15,580 nt of DNA. Source: an uncultured Bacteroidales bacterium (GTDB lineage: Bacteria > Bacteroidota > Bacteroidia > Bacteroidales > P3). The DNA is taken from the NCBI GenBank assembly GCA_937884485.1, contig CALGCG010000009.1:1-15580 (forward strand), read 5' to 3'. The translations under genes and the position numbers were made by a program. The notes below the pieces were generated by a model that did not search any database, was not told where the DNA came from, and saw nothing but the letters and a program-made list of their open reading frames with translations. Numbering within the stretch: the first letter of the stretch is position 1; the number at the start of each line of letters is the position of its first letter. Below are positions 8,973 through 15,580 of this stretch, piece after piece.

Positions 8973-9683
8973 TCAGCCCATATTGTGGAACACATTGACA
9001 ACATCGTCGTCATTTTCCAGACGCTCAATGAGGGCGTTGACATCCTCTTGCTCTTCGTCAGAGAGTTCGCGAACAGTAATTGGAATGCGTTCGAACTTAA
9101 AGCTCTTGATTTCAAGCCCCTTGTCCTCGAGGAATTTGGATATGGGACCATAGTTGGCAAAGTCGGCGTAGATAAGGATTTCGTCCTCGTCACGGAAAAC
9201 CTCGTCGATGTCACAGTCGATAAGTTCCAATTCCAGTTCATCCATGTCGATGCCGTCCTGCCATGCAACAACGAAAGAACATTTGCGTTCGAAGAGGAAG
9301 TCGTTCATTCCCATCGTCCCCAGCTCGCCTTTACCGCGAACAAAAGCGGCGCGGAGGTTGGCAACAGTGCGGGTGGGATTGTCGGTGGCAGTCTCCACAA
9401 CGATAGCCACACCATGAGGACCTTTGCCGTCGTATACGACTTCTTTGTAGGCTGATTTGTCCTTCTCGGTGGCACGCTTGATAGCGCGTTCGACGTTATC
9501 TTTGGGCATGGACTCGCTCTTGGCAGTCTGCATAAGCAGGCGCAAGCGCAGGTTGCTGGACGGATCGGGACCGCCGGCAATAACGGCAAGTTCAATTTCT
9601 TTGCCAATCTTGGTGAAGGTACGGGCCATGTGACCCCAACGTTTCAGTTTTCGTGCTTTACGGTATTCAAATGCGCGACCCAT
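8973..9683 (-). CDS. yebC: YebC/PmpR family regulator
   Basis: Cytosolic protein of 236 residues in the YebC/PmpR/TACO1 family. Homologues have been reported both as DNA-binding regulators and, more recently, as translation factors that relieve ribosome stalling at proline-rich stretches. The N-terminus MGRAFEYRKARKLKRWGHMA with FTKIGKEI is the form usual in Bacteroidota. Other landmarks are GGPDPSSNLRLRLLMQTAK, MPKDNVERAIKRA, YEGYGP-like YDGKGPHGVAIVVE, TDNPTRTVANLRAAF and the acidic C-terminal end with LENDDDVVNVFHNM. It lies 20 bases after sulP with no promoter box in between, so it is probably transcribed with sulP. Confidence 0.95.
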   Translation of the reverse strand: MGRAFEYRKARKLKRWGHMARTFTKIGKEIELAVIAGGPDPSSNLRLRLLMQTAKSESMPKDNVERAIKRATEKDKSAYKEVVYDGKGPHGVAIVVETATDNPTRTVANLRAAFVRGKGELGTMGMNDFLFERKCSFVVAWQDGIDMDELELELIDCDIDEVFRDEDEILIYADFANYGPISKFLEDKGLEIKSFKFERIPITVRELSDEEQEDVNALIERLENDDDVVNVFHNMG

Positions 9684-9703
9684 AATATATATTTTTTATG
9701 TTA

Positions 9704-11395
9704 TTAATTCAATTGTTTTTTCAGATAATCAGTGCATTCCTCGAAAGTGGCAAATGTGTGGTTTTCGGGGACAAGGTCGGGGATAAGATTCATCTTGGTG
9801 AGCATATACAGAGGCTGGGGCTGAATGATGGTCATCAGCACCTGTGCACCATGACTTTGAATGTCTTTGATAGCCTCTTCCATGGCGTACAGTCCGCTCT
9901 GGTCCATGAAGCTGACCAGACGCATGCGGATAATGACAATCTTGGCGTCAGCCGGCACCGTGGACATAACCTCTTTAAACTTGTTGATTGTTCCAAAGAA
10001 AATAGGACCGTTCAGGCGCTGGACATAAATCTTACGGGCAACGGTATCAGGCATGCCATGCTCGTCGTCCCATGGACTTTCTTTGTCAAAATTGGTGAGT
10101 TCCTGACTGCTGTAGCCGCCCTCAACCAGGTCGGAGGCACGTTTCATAAAGAGCACACAGGCAATGACCATACCGATGCCAACGGCTGTGAGGAGGTCCA
10201 CAAAAACGGTGACCAGGAAGACCACTATGAGCACCACGGCATCGGCACGCGGTATCTTGGGCAGGTCTTTAAAGCCTTTGAAGTCGATAATTCCCCAGCC
10301 AACAGTAATCAGGATACCTGCCAGGACCGACAGCGGCACATATTGTACCACCGAGCCGAGTCCCAGCATGATGGCCAACAGCAACAACGCATGTATCATG
10401 CCGCTGAGTTGCGTACGGCCACCACTTTTGACGTTGACGACAGTACGCATCGTGGCGCCCGCGCCCGGCAATCCACAGAAGAGGCCGGCGACGGCATTGC
10501 CTACCCCCTGCCCTATCAATTCGCGGTTGGAGTTATGCTTTGTCTTGGTGATATTGTCGGCCACAACGGAGGTGAGCAGGGTATCGATGCTTCCCAGTCC
10601 TGCCAGCGTCAATCCAGGGATAATGGCAGCCACAAGCACTGTTCCCCAGTTGATGCCAGCGAGCGACACCTGGTCATGCAGGAAGAAGGGTTTGGGCAGT
10701 CCCGACGGGATGGCACCAATGGTGGCCACGCCATCCATGTTGATAAAGAGTGACACTACAGTCATCACAATAAGAGCCACCAGTGTCGACGGCACCTTCT
10801 TGGTCAACAAGGGGAAGAGGTATATGATGGCAATAGTGCCCAATCCCAGCAGCAGTGCCGTGAGCGAGGTGTGGGAGAATGCGGCGGGGATGCCTGCCAG
10901 CTGGTCAATCATCGAGCCGCCACCGCTCTGGCCCACCAGGGGGTAAAGCTGCTGAAGGATAATGATGACGCCGATTCCACTCATGAAGCCGCTCAGCACA
11001 GGATAAGGGATATAACGGACATATTTGCCGATCTTGATGACACCGAAGAGTATCTGGAAGAGGCCGCAAAAAATGGCAGCCAGGGCCATGGACACCAGCA
11101 CCTCCGAGATACTGCCGCCCGAAGACACCCAGGCTCCGGAGACAAGCGTGGCGGTGATTACCGTCATCGGGCCCGTAGGACCGCTGATCTGGCTGTGGGT
11201 GCCTCCGAAAAGGGCGGCGAAGAAACCCAGAAGCATGGCGCCCGTGAGGCCCACGTACGCGCCCATGGATGCGGCATCGGGGGAGGCTACACCGCTGAAA
11301 GCCTGTATGCCGAAAGCCAGAGCCAACGGCAAGGCGACAATACCGGCAGTCACACCGCCGAAAAGGTCACCTTTTAGATTACTTGTGAGGTTCAT
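9704..11395 (-). CDS. SulP family inorganic anion transporter with STAS domain
   Basis: Inner-membrane carrier of 563 residues of the SLC26/SulP family, which move sulfate, bicarbonate or other small anions, often with Na+ or H+. The membrane part (about 10-420) begins DLFGGVTAGIVALPLALAFG and contains GGTHSQISGPTGPMTVI (64-80), the GSIDTLLTSVVAD segment (268-280), RELIGQGVGNAVAGLFCGLP (291-310) and the arginine-bearing GATMRTVVNVKSGGRTQLSG. A cytosolic STAS domain follows (about 455-560) with VSFMDQSG (494-501), the equivalent of the anti-sigma-antagonist phosphosite loop. Substrate cannot be told from sequence; sulfate and bicarbonate are both plausible. The start ATG at 11395 has an A-rich leader and follows the PAP2 stop by 29 bases. 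Confidence 0.95.
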   Translation of the reverse strand: MNLTSNLKGDLFGGVTAGIVALPLALAFGIQAFSGVASPDAASMGAYVGLTGAMLLGFFAALFGGTHSQISGPTGPMTVITATLVSGAWVSSGGSISEVLVSMALAAIFCGLFQILFGVIKIGKYVRYIPYPVLSGFMSGIGVIIILQQLYPLVGQSGGGSMIDQLAGIPAAFSHTSLTALLLGLGTIAIIYLFPLLTKKVPSTLVALIVMTVVSLFINMDGVATIGAIPSGLPKPFFLHDQVSLAGINWGTVLVAAIIPGLTLAGLGSIDTLLTSVVADNITKTKHNSNRELIGQGVGNAVAGLFCGLPGAGATMRTVVNVKSGGRTQLSGMIHALLLLAIMLGLGSVVQYVPLSVLAGILITVGWGIIDFKGFKDLPKIPRADAVVLIVVFLVTVFVDLLTAVGIGMVIACVLFMKRASDLVEGGYSSQELTNFDKESPWDDEHGMPDTVARKIYVQRLNGPIFFGTINKFKEVMSTVPADAKIVIIRMRLVSFMDQSGLYAMEEAIKDIQSHGAQVLMTIIQPQPLYMLTKMNLIPDLVPENHTFATFEECTDYLKKQLN

Positions 11396-11424
11396 TTTTT
11401 TTCTCTATAGTTTTAGTTATTTTT

Positions 11425-12057
11425 TTATTGTCCAAAGAGCGCATAGGATGCGGAGACCGAGAGGATGGCCAACCCCGCGCCGCCAATGACATCGCTGGGC
11501 CAATGCCGGTTGTTGTACATACGCATGATTGCCACCAACACCGCCACTCCATAGCTGGCATAGGTCATCCAGGGATAGCGCTTGCCGTATTCGCGGCGCA
11601 TGATTTCCGCTCCCGTGAAAGCGGCACAGGTATGCCCGCTCGGGAAGGAGGTGCTGGCGCTATGGTCGGGACGTTCGGTCTTGAAGATGATTTTCCCTGT
11701 TTCTATGGCAGTCATGCCAATCAGGAAACTGCATGCCGAGAGGAGCGACAACTGGCCAAAGTTGTGCTCGCCGCGCACGCCGCAGAGATTCAAAACAAAA
11801 GGCGCCGCAGCAGGGGCAAACTGGAGGTAGTCGTCGAAGTGCAGCTTGTGGTTGCTGACAATATCCAGATTGTCATAGAGGTCTATCTCGTAGTCGTGCA
11901 GCTCATGGCGCAGGGTGATGAGTGCCCCGGCGGAGTAAAGGGTCGCCCCGACAAGGGGGGCATAATGGGGCTTCAGCACGGGAGCATGAACCGTATCCCA
12001 CTGGGCACGGACTCCAAAGGGCAACAAGAGCAGTATTATGGCAAAAATGTTTTTCAT
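11425..12057 (-). CDS. PAP2 superfamily phosphatase, exported or membrane-bound
   Basis: Vanadium-haloperoxidase-fold phosphatase of 210 residues. The ATG at 12057 gives a signal sequence, MKNIFAIILLLLPFGVRAQ. A longer frame reaches 12213, but that part lies inside comB. All three catalytic signatures are present: KX6RP at K122-P130 (GKIIFKTERP), PSGH at 139-142 and RX5HX3D at R179, H185 and D189 (MRMYNNRHWPSD). Active-site residues should face the periplasm. Likely substrates are lipid phosphates such as undecaprenyl pyrophosphate, phosphatidate or lipid A phosphates, and sequence does not decide between them. The ATG overlaps the comB stop (ATGA). Confidence 0.92.
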   Translation of the reverse strand: MKNIFAIILLLLPFGVRAQWDTVHAPVLKPHYAPLVGATLYSAGALITLRHELHDYEIDLYDNLDIVSNHKLHFDDYLQFAPAAAPFVLNLCGVRGEHNFGQLSLLSACSFLIGMTAIETGKIIFKTERPDHSASTSFPSGHTCAAFTGAEIMRREYGKRYPWMTYASYGVAVLVAIMRMYNNRHWPSDVIGGAGLAILSVSASYALFGQ

Positions 12058-12749
12058 AGCGTCAGACGTCCATTGGCGAGCACCGGCTCCACGGGGCAGG
12101 TGTCCTGTTTGAAAGCGAAGCGCACATCCTCGTCGGCTCCGAGGCCATGCAGCCTGTGAACATGTGTGGCATTGGCACAGTAGGCATAGGGGTCGTCCTG
12201 GGCTTGTCGCCACAAAGCCAGCGCCATGGCGGCGGCATCGCCGTGGGGCGTGGCCTGGCAGCGGTCGATGATGGCGCCAGCCACAAGGGTGTCCTCTATG
12301 CAGAAATCGTTCTTCCAGCCGCTGCAGAGCAATACGGTGTCACGGTTCTCACTCTCAAGGCGCTGGCAGAGGGCCGAGAGGTTGGCGAAAGCGCCCACAA
12401 GGGTCAGGTCGGCGTCGGCGGCACGCACGATGGTCACGGTGCCGTTGGTGGTGCTGTAGGCCAACCGCACACCGCTCATGTCGTTGCGCAGGTATTCTGT
12501 AGGCGAATTGCCATACTCGGCATCGCCCACCTTGCTGCCATTGCGTTCGGCGGCAAGCAGGTAGCCCAGCCGGCGATAGGTCTGCAGCTTGTCGAGGCTG
12601 TCCAGCGGCACCACCTGGCTGCAGCCGGCCTGGAAGGCGGCACAGACGGCGGTGGTGGCACGCAGCAGGTCGATGGCCACAGCTATGTGGTTCTCCGTGA
12701 GGGTTCGATAGGGATAAAGGGCAGGTGTTAGCGATACTTCGATTCTCAT
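12054..12749 (-). CDS. comB: 2-phosphosulfolactate phosphatase family protein (ComB-like)
   Basis: Family enzyme (PF04029) of 231 residues. In methanogens ComB removes phosphate from 2-phosphosulfolactate on the way to coenzyme M; in bacteria the family is widespread and its substrate is largely untested. Visible landmarks: AIDLLRATTAV (25-35), LLAAERNGSKV then GDAEYGNSP (64-83), AYSTTNGT (97-104) and LCSGWKNDFCIEDTLVAGAI (141-160), the last rich in the conserved Cys and acidic residues. The ATG at 12749 was chosen over the GTG at 12755, which adds two residues. It begins 9 bases after the GNA1162 gene and overlaps PAP2 by four bases. No other coenzyme M or sulfolactate gene (such as comA or comC) is in view. 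Confidence 0.9.
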   Translation of the reverse strand: MRIEVSLTPALYPYRTLTENHIAVAIDLLRATTAVCAAFQAGCSQVVPLDSLDKLQTYRRLGYLLAAERNGSKVGDAEYGNSPTEYLRNDMSGVRLAYSTTNGTVTIVRAADADLTLVGAFANLSALCQRLESENRDTVLLCSGWKNDFCIEDTLVAGAIIDRCQATPHGDAAAMALALWRQAQDDPYAYCANATHVHRLHGLGADEDVRFAFKQDTCPVEPVLANGRLTL

Positions 12750-12758
12750 AACCACGTG

Positions 12759-13520
12759 TTAGTCGACAACATCGGTCTTCTTCATCTCGACCGTTCCATC
12801 GGGGTGTATCAAAAGGTTGAAATATTCGGGATGCGACGGGATATAGCGCTCCGTGCGGTGCTCGCGGGCTCGTTTGCCCGACGGCAGGTCCTTCAGCACA
12901 TATTTATTCAGTGTCTCCACCAGCCGGCAGCGCTGGGCGGTCTCCAGGTCGCAGCCGTATTGCTCGGCAAAGGCCTTGTCGCCTCCCAACGGCAGCGGGT
13001 TGCCCTTGAAATCGGTGGGGAGGGTCTTGCGGGCCTTCACCGACACATGGAACAGCTCCGTGTTGCTCGACGCCGAGCGCAGCACATATTCTGCTTCCAC
13101 CGACCAGCTGTTGGTGGTGTTGCTCCAGTTGTGGACAGTGATGAAAAGTATGGCATCGATGCCGAGGTCGTTGTAGTAGTCCGTGATGTCGTCGTTGCGC
13201 AACTGCTTGCCGGTGCGCCATTCCGTGGCGGCGATCTGTGCCGAGGCCAGGGGGCCGGGCACATAGTAGCCGTTGTTCACCAACGGGTCGGAGGCGGTGA
13301 GGTAGAGTTGCTTGGAGGCTATGTTGAGCGACATGTTCAGCGTCGAGTCGTCCGTGGTGCGGAGGGCATGGCGCAGGGAGAGGTCGTTGAGCGGCGCCAC
13401 GTATATCACCGTCGGACGCTCCTTGTAGATATCACTGTAGTGGTCGAGCTTCCTCTCGCTCTTGCACGACGCCATGAACATCACGGCCAGCAGCATTGGT
13501 ATTGCGGTTCTAACATTCAT
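12759..13520 (-). CDS. GNA1162/DUF799 family lipoprotein
   Basis: Predicted outer-membrane lipoprotein of 253 residues. The signal peptide ends in a lipobox, MASC, with lipidated C19. The DUF799/GNA1162 domain (PF05643, about 28-165) shows YKERPTVIYVAPLNDLS, the central DPLVNNGYYVPGPLASA and the strand IDAILFITVHNWSN, matching the fold of the Neisseria GNA1162 lipoprotein. The last 85 or so residues (PTDFKGNPLPLGGD to the end) are an added charged tail typical of the Bacteroidota versions. In many genomes this gene stands in a three-gene cassette: CsgG/HfaB-like outer-membrane protein, DUF4810, GNA1162. Here DUF4810 is directly upstream (4-base gap), but CsgG is not present. Confidence 0.85.
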   Translation of the reverse strand: MNVRTAIPMLLAVMFMASCKSERKLDHYSDIYKERPTVIYVAPLNDLSLRHALRTTDDSTLNMSLNIASKQLYLTASDPLVNNGYYVPGPLASAQIAATEWRTGKQLRNDDITDYYNDLGIDAILFITVHNWSNTTNSWSVEAEYVLRSASSNTELFHVSVKARKTLPTDFKGNPLPLGGDKAFAEQYGCDLETAQRCRLVETLNKYVLKDLPSGKRAREHRTERYIPSHPEYFNLLIHPDGTVEMKKTDVVD

Positions 13521-13524
13521 GGCT

Positions 13525-14376
13525 TCATTTGTTGTTTTTCTTTTCGGCCTCGCGGGCGGCTTTCATGGCCTCGCGTTCTTTGCGGCGCTGCTCGGCGCGT
13601 TCCTTGTTCTGTTTCTCGCGCTCTTTGCGTTCCAGCTCGCGGGCCTTTTCCTTTTCTTTCTTTGCTTTCTCGCGTTCAAGCTTCTGCTGCTTGCGGGCCT
13701 CTTTCACAGCCTGCTTGGCGGCGGCAATCGAGTCGGCCACAAACTGCTTCCTCTGTGCCTCGGCAGCCTGCTGTTCTTCCAGCAGCTCGCGTTTCTGCTT
13801 GGCGGTGAGTTCCACGGGCTGGCTCAACGAGTCGACGGGGGTCTGCATGCTGATCCACAGGGTGTCGGTACTGTCGATGACGGGGGCCACAAACGGCAGC
13901 GGACGCAACCCGGCCACCGAGTCGTAGGCCCAGGCGGCCAGCTGGCCCAGGTTGGCGGTGTCGCGCGGCGATGCCAGACTGTCGCCCAGCATGTCGGGCA
14001 TCAGGCGCTGCTTGATGCGCTGTACCAGGCCGCGGCTCTCGGGGAAGGCCTTGACTTCGGCATTGAGCATGCGGCAGGCCGTGCCCTTGTGGCCCATCAG
14101 CGCCAGGGTGACGCCATATTCGGCATACATGCCAGGATGCAGCGTGTCGGCCTTGACGGCGGCGTTGAGGCTCTCGGCATAGGACGTGGCCAGCGCATGC
14201 AGGCCGCCATAGGTGGGATAGGTCTGGTAGCGCAGCACCTCGGCACGCGGCACACCCACATAGCTGCCCGAGCAGGAGGTCAGCATCTGGAGAACTGAAA
14301 GATGGAAACAGAAAAGCACGACGCACACAACGATGCGCCATGTTCTATTGTTGCTATGGTGTTTCTTCAGTCTCAT
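13525..14376 (-). CDS. DUF4810-like lipoprotein with long charged coiled-coil tail
   Basis: Predicted lipoprotein of 283 residues. A basic N-region and hydrophobic core (about 15-32) lead to the lipobox LTSC, with lipidated C35. A DUF4810-like helical domain follows (about 45-127): YPTYGGLHALATSYAESL, then PGMYAEYGVTLALMGHKGTA and LNAEVKAFPESR, the last being the family's clearest wording. A linker with several Asp-Thr/Asp-Ser pairs leads to a tail of about 90 residues (191-283) made almost only of Lys, Arg, Glu, Gln and Ala, predicted to be one long coiled-coil helix. DUF4810 proteins are normally near 120 residues, so the tail is unusual. It is the first gene after rnpB (34-base gap). No clear promoter lies between them. 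Confidence 0.75.
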   Translation of the reverse strand: MRLKKHHSNNRTWRIVVCVVLFCFHLSVLQMLTSCSGSYVGVPRAEVLRYQTYPTYGGLHALATSYAESLNAAVKADTLHPGMYAEYGVTLALMGHKGTACRMLNAEVKAFPESRGLVQRIKQRLMPDMLGDSLASPRDTANLGQLAAWAYDSVAGLRPLPFVAPVIDSTDTLWISMQTPVDSLSQPVELTAKQKRELLEEQQAAEAQRKQFVADSIAAAKQAVKEARKQQKLEREKAKKEKEKARELERKEREKQNKERAEQRRKEREAMKAAREAEKKNNK

Positions 14377-14410
14377 TTCAATTGTCCGTTATCTCTTTTC
14401 AAATCAAAAA

Positions 14411-14792
14411 AATAGCCAGGGCCTGTAAGCCGGGTTCTGTAACCCTTGCGGGCTTTCTATCATCAATCTGGGGCCGCCGTCGCCGACGGTCTCTATCGAC
14501 CTACCCTCCGACACCGGCCTTGCGGCCGTCGGGCGAGCCAGCCCGAAAACCATGCCGGTTTATTTGGTCTTTCAGCCCATGAGGCTTGCCATCGCGCCTG
14601 TCACCAGGACACGTCGTGGGCTCTTACCCCGCGTTTTCACCCTTGCCCTTGCGGGCGGTTTCTTTTCTGTGGCGCTGGCTGTCGGCAGTCCCCTTGCGGG
14701 GAAAACCGCCTTCCCGTTAGGAAGCATGGTGGCTCGCGCTGCCCGGACTTTCCTCTCGCCATCGCTGGCGAGCGATAGAACAGCCCTTGCTA
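14411..14792 (-). ncRNA. rnpB: RNase P RNA, bacterial class A
   Basis: Catalytic RNA that trims the 5' leader of tRNAs, about 380 bases. The universally conserved P4 region is present as GAGGAAAGTCCGGGC on the minus strand (14755-14741), and the 3' partner as ACAGAACCCGGCTTACAGGC (14440-14421). The ends can pair as P1: TAGC-AAGGGC-TGT at the 5' end with ACA-GGCCCT-GGCTA at the 3' end. Four GCAA-capped hairpins lie at 14690-14701, 14645-14656, 14516-14527 and 14443-14452, as expected for the GNRA loops that dock in class A molecules. A run of seven T follows the 3' end and may help termination. The exact ends are estimated from the pairing. Confidence 0.95.
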
Positions 14793-14811
14793 TTTTTTTT
14801 TTCTCTCTTTT

Positions 14812-14829
14812 TTCGGGTGCAAAGATACG
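14812..14829 (-). promoter_or_regulatory. Promoter of rnpB
   Basis: TATCTTTG (14827-14820, minus strand) is a perfect Bacteroidota -7 box followed by CACCCGAA. A TTTTG further upstream (near 14850) is a possible -33 element at slightly long spacing. The predicted start is about 20 bases before the folded RNA, so a short A-rich leader is likely removed or tolerated. The 18-base core is identical to that of the purC/rsmD operon promoter. Confidence 0.75.
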
Positions 14830-14857
14830 CATATTTTTTGAATTACGCGCAAAAGCA

Positions 14858-14891
14858 TATATAAAATAATGCCGACGGCATGCCGTCGGCA
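14858..14891 (-). terminator. Terminator of the T9SS cargo gene
   Basis: A perfect 22-base palindrome (14870-14891; arms TGCCGACGGCA and TGCCGTCGGCA) folds into a GC-rich stem with a CATG loop. It is followed on the minus strand by the T-rich TTATTTTATATA. It lies 33 bases past the stop codon of the cargo gene and just upstream of the rnpB promoter, insulating the two. Confidence 0.85.
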
Positions 14892-14924
14892 ATGATTCTG
14901 TGACACTTAGCGCCTCCGCCTCCA

Positions 14925-15580
14925 CTATCGGATGATGGTGACCGTCCCTTTTTCCTGACGGCTGCGGCCGGCGCTGTCGCGGAATTTCGCCACCCACACA
15001 TAGGCGCCCTGGGGCATGGCGGCGCCGTCGTAGGTGCCGTCCCACTCGAAGGCTGGGTCGTTGCTTTGGTAGACCTGGCGGCCGCCGCGGTTGAAGATGA
15101 CGATGCGGAAGTCCGTCACCGCCGACGTGAAGTGCAGCCTGAACGTGCGGTTCTTGTCCTCGTCGCCGTGGGGCACAATGACATTGGGCGCCCATATCAG
15201 GTTGTCCTCGTGCACCGCGGGCGACGAGGAGCCTTTGCTCTTGTCGGCGGCCGCGGGCTGCGCCGCAGGTTCCTCTTCGGGGATGGCGGCAGGGGCTTCC
15301 GCCGCTGTGGCAACGGCAGCCGTCGCCACAGCGGCAGGTGCCGCCACGGCCGGGCTCTGCTGTTGCACGGCGGGCTTGCCGGCAGCCACGGCGGCAGGGG
15401 TGCTCGCCGGCACGGCCACAGCTGTCGACGGCACGGCGGCAGCCGGCGCCACGGCGGCAGGCTGGACGGCAGCGCCACGGGCGGCAGCCTCGCGCGGCGC
15501 GGCCACAGGCTTCGCGGCGGCAGGCTGGGCGGCAAGGGAGCCGTGATATTCAAGGGCGCCCGTGAAGGGCACGACATGCG
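14925..15580 (-). CDS. C-terminal part of a secreted protein with T9SS type B sorting domain
   Basis: The frame is open to the window edge, so the N-terminus and main domain are missing. The visible 218 or so residues comprise an Ala/Pro-rich linker and a terminal domain of about 90 residues. That domain matches the gliding-motility-type (type B, CHU_C) sorting signal: WAPNVIVPHGDEDKNRTF, then FRIVIFNRGGRQVYQSND, EWDGTYDGAAMPQGAYVW, and the end KGTVTIIR. Such domains carry cargo across the outer membrane through the T9SS. The GTG near 15572 is internal to the frame and not a real start. The gene ends at TAG and a palindromic terminator. What the cargo does cannot be said from this part. Its presence implies a working T9SS elsewhere in the genome. 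Confidence 0.88.
   Translation of the reverse strand, partial: HVVPFTGALEYHGSLAAQPAAAKPVAAPREAAARGAAVQPAAVAPAAAVPSTAVAVPASTPAAVAAGKPAVQQQSPAVAAPAAVATAAVATAAEAPAAIPEEEPAAQPAAADKSKGSSSPAVHEDNLIWAPNVIVPHGDEDKNRTFRLHFTSAVTDFRIVIFNRGGRQVYQSNDPAFEWDGTYDGAAMPQGAYVWVAKFRDSAGRSRQEKGTVTIIR
15246..15533 (-). repeat. Ala/Pro-rich low-complexity linker in the T9SS cargo
   Basis: About 96 residues in front of the sorting domain, nearly half alanine with frequent Pro and Val and a few Gln, Ser and Glu. The DNA is very GC-rich with recurring imperfect units around cggcggcag and gccacggc, but without an exact tandem period. It probably forms an extended spacer between the cargo and the domain cleaved at the cell surface. 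Confidence 0.7.

Noticed and set aside
9698..10753. 351-residue plus-strand open frame
   Set aside because: Antisense of the SulP gene; His/Gln-rich composition typical of a mirrored membrane-protein frame.
12756..13808. 350-residue plus-strand open frame
   Set aside because: Antisense of the GNA1162 and DUF4810 genes, both of which have lipoboxes and family motifs on the minus strand.
13462..14298. Plus-strand frame rich in Phe/Leu that looks like a membrane protein
   Set aside because: It is the mirror of the Lys/Glu coiled-coil tail of the DUF4810 protein (AAG/GAG codons read as CTT/CTC), not a real gene.
14443..14701. Recurring CCCGCAAGGG motifs as a repeat array or CRISPR
   Set aside because: They are four separate GNRA-capped hairpins of RNase P RNA with irregular spacing and different flanks.
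14446..14869. Short open frames on both strands across 14446-14869
   Set aside because: This stretch is RNase P RNA, shown by its P4 core and paired ends; the frames are incidental.

Overview
The window looks like a chromosomal stretch of a Bacteroidales bacterium. The evidence is Bacteroidota-type -7 promoter boxes (TAnnTTTG), A-rich leaders instead of strong Shine-Dalgarno sites, a type B (gliding-motility-type) C-terminal sorting domain of the type IX secretion system (T9SS), and several families typical of Bacteroidota (DUF4919, DUF3822 beside RsmD, DUF4810 with GNA1162). Genus cannot be fixed from the sequence alone. Every complete gene lies on the minus strand; the only plus-strand coding signal is a short helicase fragment at the extreme left.

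Layout, right to left (the direction of transcription). (1) 15580-14925: C-terminal end of a large secreted protein with an Ala/Pro-rich linker and a T9SS type B sorting domain, closed by a palindromic terminator. (2) 14829-14411: rnpB, the RNase P RNA, with its own promoter. (3) 14376-8509: seven tightly packed genes: a DUF4810 lipoprotein, a GNA1162/DUF799 lipoprotein, ComB (2-phosphosulfolactate phosphatase family), a PAP2 phosphatase, a SulP anion transporter, YebC and a DUF2147 protein. This run ends at a strong hairpin terminator. No clear promoter lies between rnpB and the first gene. (4) 8274-1256: a second run of eight genes behind a clear promoter: a membrane-anchored hypothetical, DUF3822, RsmD, PurC, a CYTH/triphosphate-tunnel enzyme, a DUF4919 protein, a YfcC-type carrier and an M28 metallopeptidase. 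Several of the junctions are stop/start overlaps. (5) 1201-198: carbamate kinase ArcC with its own promoter. (6) 187-1: the end of a RecD2-like helicase, AT-rich and cut off in mid-domain.

Functionally, the window mixes housekeeping genes (RNase P, RsmD, PurC, YebC) with envelope and nutrient genes. The peptidase, YfcC carrier and carbamate kinase at the left could serve use of peptides or arginine-type amino acids, but arcA and arcB are not in view. The DUF4810/GNA1162 lipoprotein pair normally accompanies a CsgG-like outer-membrane protein, which is missing here. No CRISPR array, tRNA, insertion sequence or defence system was seen. The points most worth checking are the abrupt RecD2 fragment at the left edge, the CsgG-less lipoprotein pair with its long charged tail, and the ComB-PAP2-SulP grouping.
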